From positions 682,001 to 746,000 of the forward strand of contig NZ_RKHJ01000001.1 in the NCBI RefSeq assembly GCF_003752465.1: a stretch of 64,000 nt of DNA, read 5' to 3'. This document shows, piece by piece, positions 52,295 through 59,622 of this stretch (position 1 is its first letter; the number at the start of each line of letters is the position of its first letter). Below the pieces are notes generated by a model, which saw nothing but the letters and a program-made list of their open reading frames with translations, was not told where the DNA came from and made no database searches. The stretch is from Agrococcus jenensis. GTDB lineage: Bacteria > Actinomycetota > Actinomycetes > Actinomycetales > Microbacteriaceae. The position numbers and the translations under genes are program-made.

Positions 52295-52816
52295 TCACGT
52301 CCGACTGATCGAGAGCAGGATGAGCGAGGGCGTGGGCGGCTCGGCCCGGGCGGCGGATGCGTCGGCCGACGTCGGGATGTTCACGATCGACGCCCAGGGG
52401 ATGCCGAGACGCGCGGGCGGGACGAGCACGAGCAGGCCCGCGAGCAGCGCGAGCACGCACGCCATGAGCTCCGAGTGGCCGGGCGCGGCAGGTCCGTCGG
52501 CTGCGCATGCATCGGTGCAGCCGCTCGCCCTCGCCGCAGCCGCCGCGTCCTGCGCGTGGTGCGCCGGGGCTGCGTGCGAGCCGTGGTCATCGCCAGCAGT
52601 GATCGCCGCGCTCGACTGGCCGACGTCCGCATGGCCGGCGATCGCATGGCCTGAGCCGTGCCCGCCCGCCGAGCCGCCCAGCGCGTGCATGCCGAGCAGG
52701 CCCGTGATCAGCAGCACGACGGTTGCGCCGAGCAGCAGCAGCGTCCGCGCGGACAGCGCCCGACCCGGGGTCTGCCCCCAGCGCCGCGTCGACGTGCCCA
52801 TCCGCCACTCCGCCAT
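52295..52816 (-). CDS. DUF6153-like membrane protein with His-rich loop
   Basis: A 173-residue protein: two membrane segments (about 22-42 and 116-136) flank an external loop rich in His (GHGSGHAIAGHADVG, DDHGSHAAPAHHAQD) and two Cys (GCTDAC). This layout fits the DUF6153 family found beside DUF305 and copper genes. On the minus strand TACCGT lies 8 nt before ATG 52816, suggesting a leaderless message; ATG 52801 is an alternative start. Likely metal binding or sensing. Confidence 0.7.
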   Translation of the reverse strand: MAEWRMGTSTRRWGQTPGRALSARTLLLLGATVVLLITGLLGMHALGGSAGGHGSGHAIAGHADVGQSSAAITAGDDHGSHAAPAHHAQDAAAAARASGCTDACAADGPAAPGHSELMACVLALLAGLLVLVPPARLGIPWASIVNIPTSADASAARAEPPTPSLILLSISRT

Positions 52817-52855
52817 CGCGCGACACGGTAGCAGGACGACCTCGCAGCGGCCACA

Positions 52856-52882
52856 GGGACCGGGCGGTGTTCCGCCCGGCCC
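52856..52882 (-). terminator. Terminator of TQNG lipoprotein gene 52903
   Basis: CCGGGCGG (52860-52867) and CCGCCCGG (52872-52879) with a TGTT loop, extended by GGG/CCC. It is nearly identical to the hairpin after the paralogue at 54413, so the gene duplication included the terminator. Confidence 0.75.
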
Positions 52883-52902
52883 CCGGATCTGCGACCGCGG
52901 CG

Positions 52903-54204
52903 CTACCAGGGCATCCGCGTGGCGTCGTCGTGGTGCGTCTCGAGCGATGCGACGGCGGTGAGCAGCTGCTCCTCGATCGCGCTGCCGAAGAAGTCCTCGG
53001 TGCTGTCGAGCCCGTCGTCGAGCCAGCGCACGGAGAGCGGGATGCTGCTGAAGCTCCGGCACAGGTTCTCGCTGCAGACGTTGTCCGCCGGACGCACCGC
53101 ACCTCCCTGGTCCGAGAGGCTCACGCCGACGTAGCCCGCGTGGTTGGGCACAGAGTCGCCGAGCGTCCAGGAGACCGCCTGCCACCCATCCGTCTGCGTC
53201 GGACGGACCTCGCCCAGCGTCCACTCCCACTCTTCGATGAGATTGGTGAACCACATGTCGCCGTAGTGCAGCACCATGTTGCCGTTCGGCAGGTAGAGCG
53301 CGACCGAGTTGTCCCACACCTCCTGGCCGGCTCGATTGGTGCCACGGCGGCTGTGATCCTCGATGCGCCAGTGCTGCGGCACGAGGAAGCTCGCGGTGCC
53401 GTTCTGCGTCGTGTACGGCAGGTAGGTCGTGCCCTCGTGCTCGACGCCGATGCCGGCCGGCAGTGCGTCGTCCTCGCCGGTGAGCTCGACCGTCGCGAGC
53501 AGATCGAGCGCGAGCTCGACCACGTCGCCGCGGAGGTACTCCTCGGCGGCCGTCGCGGTCGGGAAGGGCTCGAACGCATCCGGGTGCTGGAACGCGAGCG
53601 AGAGGATGCGGCTCCCGCCCTCGAGCGTGAAGGCGAAGCCCGGGTCTTCGGGGTTGGTGAGCGCGACGTACGCTCCGAAGCTCTCGTCGTAGCGCTGCCA
53701 CCACGCGGTGGCGGCCAGGCCGTCGCCGACGGGGATCTGCGCGACGACGGACACCTCGCTCGGGGCCGCACCCACGCTGTCCCACTGCCCATCCGAGAAC
53801 CAGATGCTGCCGCCGTCGGCGTCGGAGATCGACACTGTGTTGTCCCACCGCTGCCGGCTCTCGACGTCGACCGCGATCCTGCTGTGGTCCTCCACCGTCC
53901 ATGCGGCCGGGATGCGCATGCGCATCGTGCCGTTCTGCGTCTCGAAGTCGACGAGCTCGACGGGCGCAGCCTCGTCCGCCGTGGGCTCCGCAGTCTGCGG
54001 CGGTGTCGCGGTGCCGGTCGTGCCCGGCTCGCGCTCGCCGCCGGTCGTTGGCGTCGGAGTCGGCGTGGCCGTCTCGTCGGGTGCGGAGCTCGGCACGGGC
54101 GCTGACGCCTCGTCGGGCTGAGCCTGCGCGCATGCGCCCAGGGTGATGGTCGCGACGACCATGACGGCGGTCGCGGCGAGCAGGCGGCTCTCGATGGGGC
54201 GCAC
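52903..54204 (-). CDS. TQNG-family lipoprotein (two-domain, 433 aa)
   Basis: A 433-residue lipoprotein: lipobox LGAC (Cys25), Pro/Thr linker to about residue 82, then two copies of one domain. Copy 1 starts FETQNGTMRMRIPAAWTVED (87-106) and copy 2 YTTQNGTASFLVPQHWRIED (264-283), 177 residues apart, each followed by an SR-x(8-10)-W-D/E-N segment. GTG 54204 follows GAGAGGAG. It is a close paralogue of the 54413 product. Function unknown; probably a cell-surface ligand-binding or stress protein. Confidence 0.82.
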   Translation of the reverse strand: MRPIESRLLAATAVMVVATITLGACAQAQPDEASAPVPSSAPDETATPTPTPTTGGEREPGTTGTATPPQTAEPTADEAAPVELVDFETQNGTMRMRIPAAWTVEDHSRIAVDVESRQRWDNTVSISDADGGSIWFSDGQWDSVGAAPSEVSVVAQIPVGDGLAATAWWQRYDESFGAYVALTNPEDPGFAFTLEGGSRILSLAFQHPDAFEPFPTATAAEEYLRGDVVELALDLLATVELTGEDDALPAGIGVEHEGTTYLPYTTQNGTASFLVPQHWRIEDHSRRGTNRAGQEVWDNSVALYLPNGNMVLHYGDMWFTNLIEEWEWTLGEVRPTQTDGWQAVSWTLGDSVPNHAGYVGVSLSDQGGAVRPADNVCSENLCRSFSSIPLSVRWLDDGLDSTEDFFGSAIEEQLLTAVASLETHHDDATRMPW

Positions 54205-54247
54205 GGCGGGCTCCTCTCTCGCGGGGCATCTCCCCCGCTTGCCCTGA

Positions 54248-54273
54248 CATGTCCGGATGCGGGGGCGGGTCAC
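54248..54273 (-). promoter_or_regulatory. Candidate ECF-type promoter of TQNG lipoprotein gene 52903
   Basis: On the minus strand: GTGACC (54273-54268), 13 nt, GGACATG (54254-54248), 43 nt before the start. Further upstream, GTCACGGTTCGGTCAC (54283-54298, plus strand) adds two more GTGACC-type boxes and recurs exactly at 59417-59432. Confidence 0.65.
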
Positions 54274-54368
54274 TGGCGGGAGGTCACGGTTCGGTCACGC
54301 TTCTCAGCGAGCCCGGGGTGGTCTCGAGACGCGCGCCTGCGGCGTGCTCCTCGGCCGGCAGGAACAGC

Positions 54369-54398
54369 GAGGGCCGGGCGGTGCTCCGCCCGGCCCTC
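54369..54398 (-). terminator. Terminator of TQNG lipoprotein gene 54413
   Basis: Perfect 13-bp stem (GAGGGCCGGGCGG paired with CCGCCCGGCCCTC) with a TGCT loop, starting 15 nt past the stop codon. Confidence 0.8.
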
Positions 54399-54412
54399 GT
54401 GCTGCACCTGCC

Positions 54413-55690
54413 TCAGGGCATGCGGGCGTCGTCGTGGTGCCGCTCGAGCGACGCGATGACGGTGAGCAGCTGCTCCTCGGTCGCTCCGCCGAAGAAGGCG
54501 TCGCCATCGCTCAGCTGCGTGCTGCTGAACACGCGGCAGATGGTCTCGGCGCACACGGTGCCCGTCGGCCGTGACGCATCCCCCTGGTCGGTGAGGTTGA
54601 CCCCCACCAGCCCGGCGTTGTAGTCGCCAGTGTCGCCCAGCATGTACGAGACGGCGTGCAGACCATCCGTCGTCGGCCGCACCTCACCGGCGGTCCAGGG
54701 CCACTCCGGCTCCTCCCCGTTGAACAGCACGTAGTCGACGTACAGGACCGCGCTGCCGCCGTTCGGCCGGAACAGCTGAACCCAGTTCTCCCACACGGGC
54801 ACCCCGCCGTGGCCGAAGCCCACGCGGCTGCTGTCGTCGATGCGCCACTCGAGCGGGACCAGGAAGGTCGAGGTGCCGTTCTGCGTCGTGTACGGGAGGT
54901 ACGTCGTGCCCTCGTGCTCGACGCCGATGCCGGCCGGGACCGCGGTGTCGTCGCCCGAGATCTCGACGGTCGCCATGATGTCGAGTGCGAGCGCGACCTC
55001 GTCGCTCCCCAGGTAGGCCTCGACCGCGTCGCGGCTCGAGAACTGCTCCTCCGCGTCCGGGTGCTCGAACTTCAGGAAGTGCAGTCTCGTGGACCCACCG
55101 ACGCGGAACGAGTCGGAGAGCGGCGCCTCGCCGTCGATCACGGCGACGCTGGCGACGTAGATGTCGCTCTCGTACCGCTCCCACCAGGCAGCAGCCGCGA
55201 GGCCTGAGCCGATGTCGATGCGCTCGACGACGTGCTCCTCGAGCGCCGCCGCGCCCACGTCATCGGGCATACCGTCGTCGAACCAGAAGTGGCCGCCATC
55301 GGGACCGGTGACCGCCACGATGTTGTCCCACCGCTGCAGGCCGTCGTAGCCGAGGGCGACACGGCTGCTGTCTTCGACGGTCCAGTCCGCCGGGATCTGC
55401 ATGCGCATCGTGCCGTTCTGCGTCTCGAACGGGACGAGCTCGACGGCATCGCGCTCGGGCGGTGTCGCGGTGCCCGGTGCGCCGGTCGCGCCGGCGGAGG
55501 TCGTCGGCGTCGGAGTCGGGCTGGCGGTCGGAGTCGCGCTGGCGGTCGGCGTCGCGCTGGCGGTCGGCGTCGATCGCGGTCGATCGGGCGCCGAGGTCGA
55601 CCCGGGCTGGGCCTGCGCGCAAGCGCCCAGCATGGCGGTCAGCGTGACGATCGCGGTGGTGGCGAGCACTCGGCTCGGGGAAGGGCGCAC
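54413..55690 (-). CDS. TQNG-family lipoprotein (two-domain, 425 aa)
   Basis: A 425-residue lipoprotein with lipobox LGAC (Cys24) and a linker with tandem TPTASA repeats. Its two copies of the TQNG domain are FETQNGTMRMQIPADWTVED and YTTQNGTSTFLVPLEWRIDD. The segment between the copies (PAGIGVEHEGTTYLPY) is identical to that in the 52903 product, which points to a recent tandem duplication. GTG 55690 follows GAGAGGA. Candidate ECF promoter 43 nt upstream. Confidence 0.82.
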   Translation of the reverse strand: MRPSPSRVLATTAIVTLTAMLGACAQAQPGSTSAPDRPRSTPTASATPTASATPTASPTPTPTTSAGATGAPGTATPPERDAVELVPFETQNGTMRMQIPADWTVEDSSRVALGYDGLQRWDNIVAVTGPDGGHFWFDDGMPDDVGAAALEEHVVERIDIGSGLAAAAWWERYESDIYVASVAVIDGEAPLSDSFRVGGSTRLHFLKFEHPDAEEQFSSRDAVEAYLGSDEVALALDIMATVEISGDDTAVPAGIGVEHEGTTYLPYTTQNGTSTFLVPLEWRIDDSSRVGFGHGGVPVWENWVQLFRPNGGSAVLYVDYVLFNGEEPEWPWTAGEVRPTTDGLHAVSYMLGDTGDYNAGLVGVNLTDQGDASRPTGTVCAETICRVFSSTQLSDGDAFFGGATEEQLLTVIASLERHHDDARMP

Positions 55691-55733
55691 GGCGGGGTTC
55701 CTCTCTCGCGAGGCTCATCCCCGCACGCTCTGA

Positions 55734-55759
55734 CATGTCCAGCGTCAGGCGGCGGTCAC
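55734..55759 (-). promoter_or_regulatory. Candidate ECF-type promoter of TQNG lipoprotein gene 54413
   Basis: On the minus strand: GTGACC (55759-55754), 13 nt, GGACATG (55740-55734), 43 nt before the start. A further GTGACC lies about 14 nt upstream. Confidence 0.65.
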
Positions 55760-55799
55760 GCCGATCGGGTCACGATTGCATCACGAACGGCGGAGCGGC

Positions 55800-56141
55800 T
55801 CAGGCTCCCGGCTGCGGTGCCAGCTCGGGGCAGTTGCGCTCGACCTCTGGCGACCACGGCATCGCGCCGGCGTCGCGATGCATCCGCTCGAACGCATCGG
55901 CGGACACGCCCTGCGCCTCGAATCGACGGGCGAGCTGCTCCCACCGGCGCAGCTCCGGCAGCGCGCCGCGCTCGTGCCAGTCGTGCCACAGCGCGTGCAG
56001 CAGCATGTGCTTCGGCTTCGATGTGAAGCGGTGCCGCTCGAAGGCGAGCAGGGCGTCGGCCCACGCGGCAGCGTCGGCGTGGTGCCACCCGGCCCAGACG
56101 CTCGACTCCGGCACCACCCTCGGTTGCTCGGTCAAGGACAT
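55800..56141 (-). CDS. Hypothetical Trp/His-rich small protein
   Basis: A 113-residue soluble helical protein with many Trp and His (SSVWAGWHHADAAAWADALL, HMLLHALWHDWHERG). No signal peptide; family not recognised. GAGGAGAG precedes the ATG. It has its own promoter (TTGAGC-N17-TACAGT, 56245-56217) and a leader hairpin, so it is regulated separately from the sigma operon upstream. Confidence 0.65.
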   Translation of the reverse strand: MSLTEQPRVVPESSVWAGWHHADAAAWADALLAFERHRFTSKPKHMLLHALWHDWHERGALPELRRWEQLARRFEAQGVSADAFERMHRDAGAMPWSPEVERNCPELAPQPGA

Positions 56142-56177
56142 AGTCGCGATCTCTCCTCGTGGGGCATTGCTGAAACA

Positions 56178-56202
56178 CAGAGTTGCCGATCAGGCAACTC
56201 TG
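56178..56202. promoter_or_regulatory. Leader hairpin before gene 55800
   Basis: Perfect 10-bp stem (CAGAGTTGCC paired with GGCAACTCTG) with a GATCA loop. It lies between the predicted transcript start and the ATG at 56141. It may be an operator, an attenuator, or a terminator of the sigma operon that ends at 56283. Confidence 0.5.
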
Positions 56203-56216
56203 CACGACTTCGGACC

Positions 56217-56245
56217 ACTGTACGACGCGCGTGTGACATCCGCTC
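56217..56245 (-). promoter_or_regulatory. Sigma-70-type promoter of gene 55800
   Basis: On the minus strand: TTGAGC (56245-56240), 17 nt, TACAGT (56222-56217). The transcript would start near 56210, giving a leader of about 70 nt that contains the hairpin at 56178-56202. Confidence 0.6.
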
Positions 56246-56282
56246 AACTTTCTTCTGGATCACGCGGTGGGACGCGAGCGGA

Positions 56283-57068
56283 TCACGACGCCCGGAAGAA
56301 GAGCTCGCGCGAGTACCCGAATCCGACGCCCACCTGCGTGAGCGCATCGCTCACGGCGACGTCCGGGATGACGGCGGAGCCCCAAGGCTCGGTGCAATAG
56401 GCGTAGCGATCGCCCACCTCGATCAGCTCGCCGTCGCCGCCGGCGCACGCCAGCTCGATGTCGACCATCTGCGCACCGGTCTGCGCGGCCACCTCCGCCG
56501 CGGTGGCTTCGTCGAAGCCCGCCCCGGTGACGACGCGGAAGGCGGTCGGCGCGCCGATGTCCTGCTCGAACGCTGTCAGGAGCGACATCTCGCGGCCGAC
56601 GCTCACCGAGATGGCAGCGGCGAGCCCTTGGTCGCACGGGATCATGCGGTCCGTCGAGTCATGCGAGAACCGACCGTCGCCCGCGTCGAACCACATGGGG
56701 ACGGCCGGCGCGCACGGGATGAGGTAGTCGTAGCGCTCGCCCTCGGCGAGCTCGGCGCCGACGACGGGTACCGGCGTGCCTGCAGGCGAGAGGACGGGCA
56801 GCGGCGGCGTCGTGGGCGGCGTGCGCGCCGCCTGCGGTGTGGGCGTCGGCGTCGGCGTCTGCGTCGGCGTCGGCGTCGGCGTCTCGGTCGGGGCAGGCGT
56901 AGCGGGCTCCGACGTCGTCGCAGGCGAGGTCGCCGTGGTCGGGCTGGGGCTGGAGGGCTCCGGCACGGGCGCCGGAGCGAGCCCCCCGGCCGGCCCGCAC
57001 GCCACGAGCCCGAGCAGCACCGCGACCGCGAGCGGTCCTGCGGCCCATCCCGATGCGCGGCGCATCAT
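56283..57068 (-). CDS. Lipoprotein of the ECF sigma operon
   Basis: A 261-residue lipoprotein with lipobox LVAC (Cys24), a Pro/Thr linker with a run of TPTPTP repeats (about 38-78) and a folded domain with four Cys (IPCAPAVPMWFD, MIPCDQGLAAAISV, ELACAGGDGE, RYAYCTEPWG), likely two disulfides. Its ATG overlaps the stop of the anti-sigma-like gene (ATGATGA). It may be a signal receptor or an effector controlled with the sigma factor. Not a TQNG protein. Confidence 0.75.
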   Translation of the reverse strand: MMRRASGWAAGPLAVAVLLGLVACGPAGGLAPAPVPEPSSPSPTTATSPATTSEPATPAPTETPTPTPTQTPTPTPTPQAARTPPTTPPLPVLSPAGTPVPVVGAELAEGERYDYLIPCAPAVPMWFDAGDGRFSHDSTDRMIPCDQGLAAAISVSVGREMSLLTAFEQDIGAPTAFRVVTGAGFDEATAAEVAAQTGAQMVDIELACAGGDGELIEVGDRYAYCTEPWGSAVIPDVAVSDALTQVGVGFGYSRELFFRAS

Positions 57069-57916
57069 CGCTCCATCACCCATCGCATGTCGGACCGCGC
57101 GACCCCTTCGCCGGACTCCATCCGAGGCGCGAACGAACCGTCCCCGATGGGGACCCCCCAGGCAGCGAGCTGGGGAATGATGCCCGGATCGGCGTTGCAG
57201 TCGAAGGTGACGCCGCCGATCGTGACCGTCGGTCCGCAGGCGTAGTAGACGGTCGCCGTCGCGCCCTCGACCGAGCCGAGCGGCACCTCGCCCGGATCCA
57301 CGACCTGCAGCTGCCCGTCGAAGTCGGGTGACGCCGTGAACTGCGGATCTCCATCGCCGACGACATCGGCTCGGTCGACGAGCGCCCAACCGGTGCCCGG
57401 CTCGTGGTCCGCGCAGTCGATCCACTCGGCACCGCCGAACAGCACCGAGCCGGATCCCTCGCACAGCACGTAGACGTCGTAATACCGCTCGAGCGTCGGT
57501 CCGCCTGCGGCGCCGGTGTCACCGCATCCGTTGCGGCAGTCCACGAAGTCGGTGACGATCGGCGCGCCGGCCGCCACGCCCTCGAAGCCCGGCGGCGGTA
57601 CGGGTGCGGTCTCCGTCGGCTCCGGCTCGGGCGGCGCGGTCGCCGTCGCCGTCGGCTCGACGGTCGGCTCGGCGCTCGGCTCCATCGTGGTCGTCGGCGC
57701 CGGTGCGGCCTCGTCGATGCGAGGGTCGAGCGCGCCGGCGAACTGCCAGACGCCGACCCCGACGACCGCGGCGGCGACCGCGGCGACCGCGCCGCCGGCG
57801 ATCGCCCGGTTGCGGCGCCGCTCCCGCACGCGCTCGCGCACCGCCATCGTCGACAGGCCCTGGCGCATCCGCGCCCGGAAGTCGGGGCTCATGCCCTGCT
57901 GCTGCCGATCGTTCAT
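57065..57916 (-). CDS. Anti-sigma-factor-like membrane protein
   Basis: A 283-residue protein: cytoplasmic N-terminus (1-37) with SPDFRARMRQGLSTMAVRER, one membrane helix (about 38-60), Pro/Thr linker and an external domain with six Cys (DFVDCRNGCGDTG, YVLCEGSG, IDCADHE, YYACGPTV, FDCNAD). Position directly after an ECF sigma gene with a 4-nt overlap (ATGA) is typical of anti-sigma factors, although no classical zinc-binding ASD (HxxxCxxC) is visible. The Cys-rich outside part may sense envelope or redox stress. Confidence 0.7.
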   Translation of the reverse strand: MNDRQQQGMSPDFRARMRQGLSTMAVRERVRERRRNRAIAGGAVAAVAAAVVGVGVWQFAGALDPRIDEAAPAPTTTMEPSAEPTVEPTATATAPPEPEPTETAPVPPPGFEGVAAGAPIVTDFVDCRNGCGDTGAAGGPTLERYYDVYVLCEGSGSVLFGGAEWIDCADHEPGTGWALVDRADVVGDGDPQFTASPDFDGQLQVVDPGEVPLGSVEGATATVYYACGPTVTIGGVTFDCNADPGIIPQLAAWGVPIGDGSFAPRMESGEGVARSDMRWVMER

Positions 57917-58497
57917 GCCGACACCTCCTCGAGGTCGCCGGCGCCGGCCGCCTGCAGGTGGCCGCGCAGCCGCTGCTTCGCCCGGTGGATGCGCGTCTTG
58001 GCCGCGCCGTAGCTCACGCCGATCGCCTTGGCCGCGTCGGCGAGCGGGATCTCCTCGAGCAGCACGAGCGACACGAGCCGCGCATCCGTCTCCGACAGCT
58101 CCCGCAGGGCCGCGCCGACCGCGCTCGACGCGTCGACCCGCGCGAAGCGGTCGCCCGCGACGTCGGCGGTGTCAGGCGAATCCGGGCCGAGCGGGATGTG
58201 CGCGATCAGCCGCTCGTTGCGGCGGATGCTGCGGCGGGCGTTGCGCGCGCAGTTCGTCGCTGTGGCGAGCAGCCACGGCAGCACCGAGTCGTCGACGATG
58301 CGCACGCGCGAGCGCTTGCGCCACGCCTCCGCGAACACGGCGGCCGTGACGTCCTCGGTGTCCTGTCGGTGCTGCATCAGCCTCCATGCGTGTCGCCACA
58401 CGCGGTCTCCGTGGCGGTCGAAGATCGCGGCGAAGGCGACCCCGTCCCCGCGCACGACGGCACGCCACAGCTGCTCGTCGGTCTGCGCGAGGTCCAC
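57913..58497 (-). CDS. ECF-type RNA polymerase sigma factor
   Basis: A 194-residue sigma-70 family protein: region 2 (about 22-85, FDRHGDRVWRHAWRLMQHRQ, DTEDVTAAVFAEAWRKR) binds the -10 element, and region 4 (about 130-185, SLVLLEEIPLADAAKAIGVS, YGAAKTRIHRAKQRLRG) binds the -35. Start GTG 58497. The message looks leaderless from GTAACC-N14-GGACAAT (58531-58505), a form of the motif found before three nearby lipoprotein genes. It probably controls itself and those genes, held back by the membrane protein encoded next. Confidence 0.9.
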   Translation of the reverse strand: MDLAQTDEQLWRAVVRGDGVAFAAIFDRHGDRVWRHAWRLMQHRQDTEDVTAAVFAEAWRKRSRVRIVDDSVLPWLLATATNCARNARRSIRRNERLIAHIPLGPDSPDTADVAGDRFARVDASSAVGAALRELSETDARLVSLVLLEEIPLADAAKAIGVSYGAAKTRIHRAKQRLRGHLQAAGAGDLEEVSA

Positions 58498-58504
58498 ATC
58501 CAGG

Positions 58505-58531
58505 ATTGTCCGGGATGCGGTCCCTGGTTAC
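58505..58531 (-). promoter_or_regulatory. Candidate self-controlled promoter of the ECF sigma operon
   Basis: On the minus strand: GTAACC (58531-58526), 14 nt, GGACAAT (58511-58505), ending 7 nt before the GTG start. Compare GTGACC-N13-GGACATG before genes 50085, 52903 and 54413. Confidence 0.6.
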
Positions 58532-58557
58532 ACGCACGACGCGATCAGTTGCAGGCG

Positions 58558-59340
58558 CTACGGTTCCACCCCGGCCGGCATCGTCGACGGGTCGACGCCG
58601 GTGAGCTCGAGCGTCGCCATGACGTCGAGCGCCTCGAGCACCGGCGCGCTGCTGAGCAGCTGCTCGGCCTCGGCCCGCGAGCCGACCGCCGCCTGGTCGT
58701 CGCCGAGCAGCAGCACCGTGCAGGTGTGGGTGCGCTCGACATCCGGCAGCCCGAACGACGGGATCGGCTCCAGCCCCTCCTGGGAGGGCCGCGCGACCCC
58801 TGCGTGCACGAACCAGCGGTCGGCCGCGTGCACCCACCACGACATGGCCTTGGTGCCTGCGATGTCCATCGCGCGCTCCTCGACGATGCCGAAGTCGGCG
58901 TTCAGGTAGCCGGCCGAGTCACCGAAGCCGTCGTAGTACGTGATGTCGGTGCCGGAGGGCGACGTGAAGCCGACAGTGTTCTCCCACCACGGGTCGCCGT
59001 CGAAGTCCATCGTCAGGCGGCTGTTGTCGAGCACAGTCCAGCCCTCCGGCAGCTGCAGGCGCATCGTGCCGTTCTGCGTCTCGAACGTCGAGCTCGCCAT
59101 CTCGGTGGGCATCGGGGTGCTCGTCGGTGCCGGGGTGATGGTCGGCGCCGGCGTGACGGATCCGGTGGGGGTCGGCTCGACGGGCGTCGGCCTGGCGGTC
59201 TCCACCGCGGGCGACGGCGTGGCCGCCGTCTCGGACGGGGCCGTCGGCACGTCGGGGCCGCAGCCGACGAGCAGCACGGCCGCCGCGAGCGCGGCTGCGG
59301 CGCCGACCGCGCGAGCGGACGGCCGGGTGGCGATCATCAT
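58558..59340 (-). CDS. TQNG-family lipoprotein (one-domain, 260 aa)
   Basis: A 260-residue lipoprotein: lipobox LVGC (Cys27), Pro/Thr linker (about 30-80), one TQNG domain starting FETQNGTMRLQLPEGWTVLD (86-105) and ending LDVMATLELTGVDPSTMPAG, the same end as domain 1 of the two-domain paralogues. AAGGAG lies 6 nt before ATG 59340. Its upstream region shares GTCACGGTTCGGTCAC (59417-59432) with gene 52903 but lacks a clear N13 GGACATG. The 282 nt to the histidine-kinase gene hold only the divergent promoters. Confidence 0.8.
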   Translation of the reverse strand: MMIATRPSARAVGAAAALAAAVLLVGCGPDVPTAPSETAATPSPAVETARPTPVEPTPTGSVTPAPTITPAPTSTPMPTEMASSTFETQNGTMRLQLPEGWTVLDNSRLTMDFDGDPWWENTVGFTSPSGTDITYYDGFGDSAGYLNADFGIVEERAMDIAGTKAMSWWVHAADRWFVHAGVARPSQEGLEPIPSFGLPDVERTHTCTVLLLGDDQAAVGSRAEAEQLLSSAPVLEALDVMATLELTGVDPSTMPAGVEP

Positions 59341-59622
59341 GGCCTGCTCCTTCTGGTCGCGACTCCCCCGTCGGTCCAGATGCGTCCAGGATGCTCCTGC
59401 TCGGCCCGTCGTGGGAGTCACGGTTCGGTCACGGTGCCGATCCCAGCGCGAAGACCGGAAGATGTGCAGCGGAGCGGGGCGTCGAGTGGATAGTCCGCTC
59501 GCCCTGCCGCTCCGCCGCACATGCTTCGGGCGCCGCTCCCCCGCGAGGCGGAGGCGACCACGGCGGGGCGCCCGCCGGGCGGCGGAGGCGGCCGACGCAT
59601 CGGCGCGCCTACGCTGGACGCC

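Noticed and set aside
56776..56900. Tandem repeat locus (GGCGTCGGC units)
   Set aside because: It encodes the TPTPTP linker of a lipoprotein; simple-sequence linkers of this kind are ordinary.
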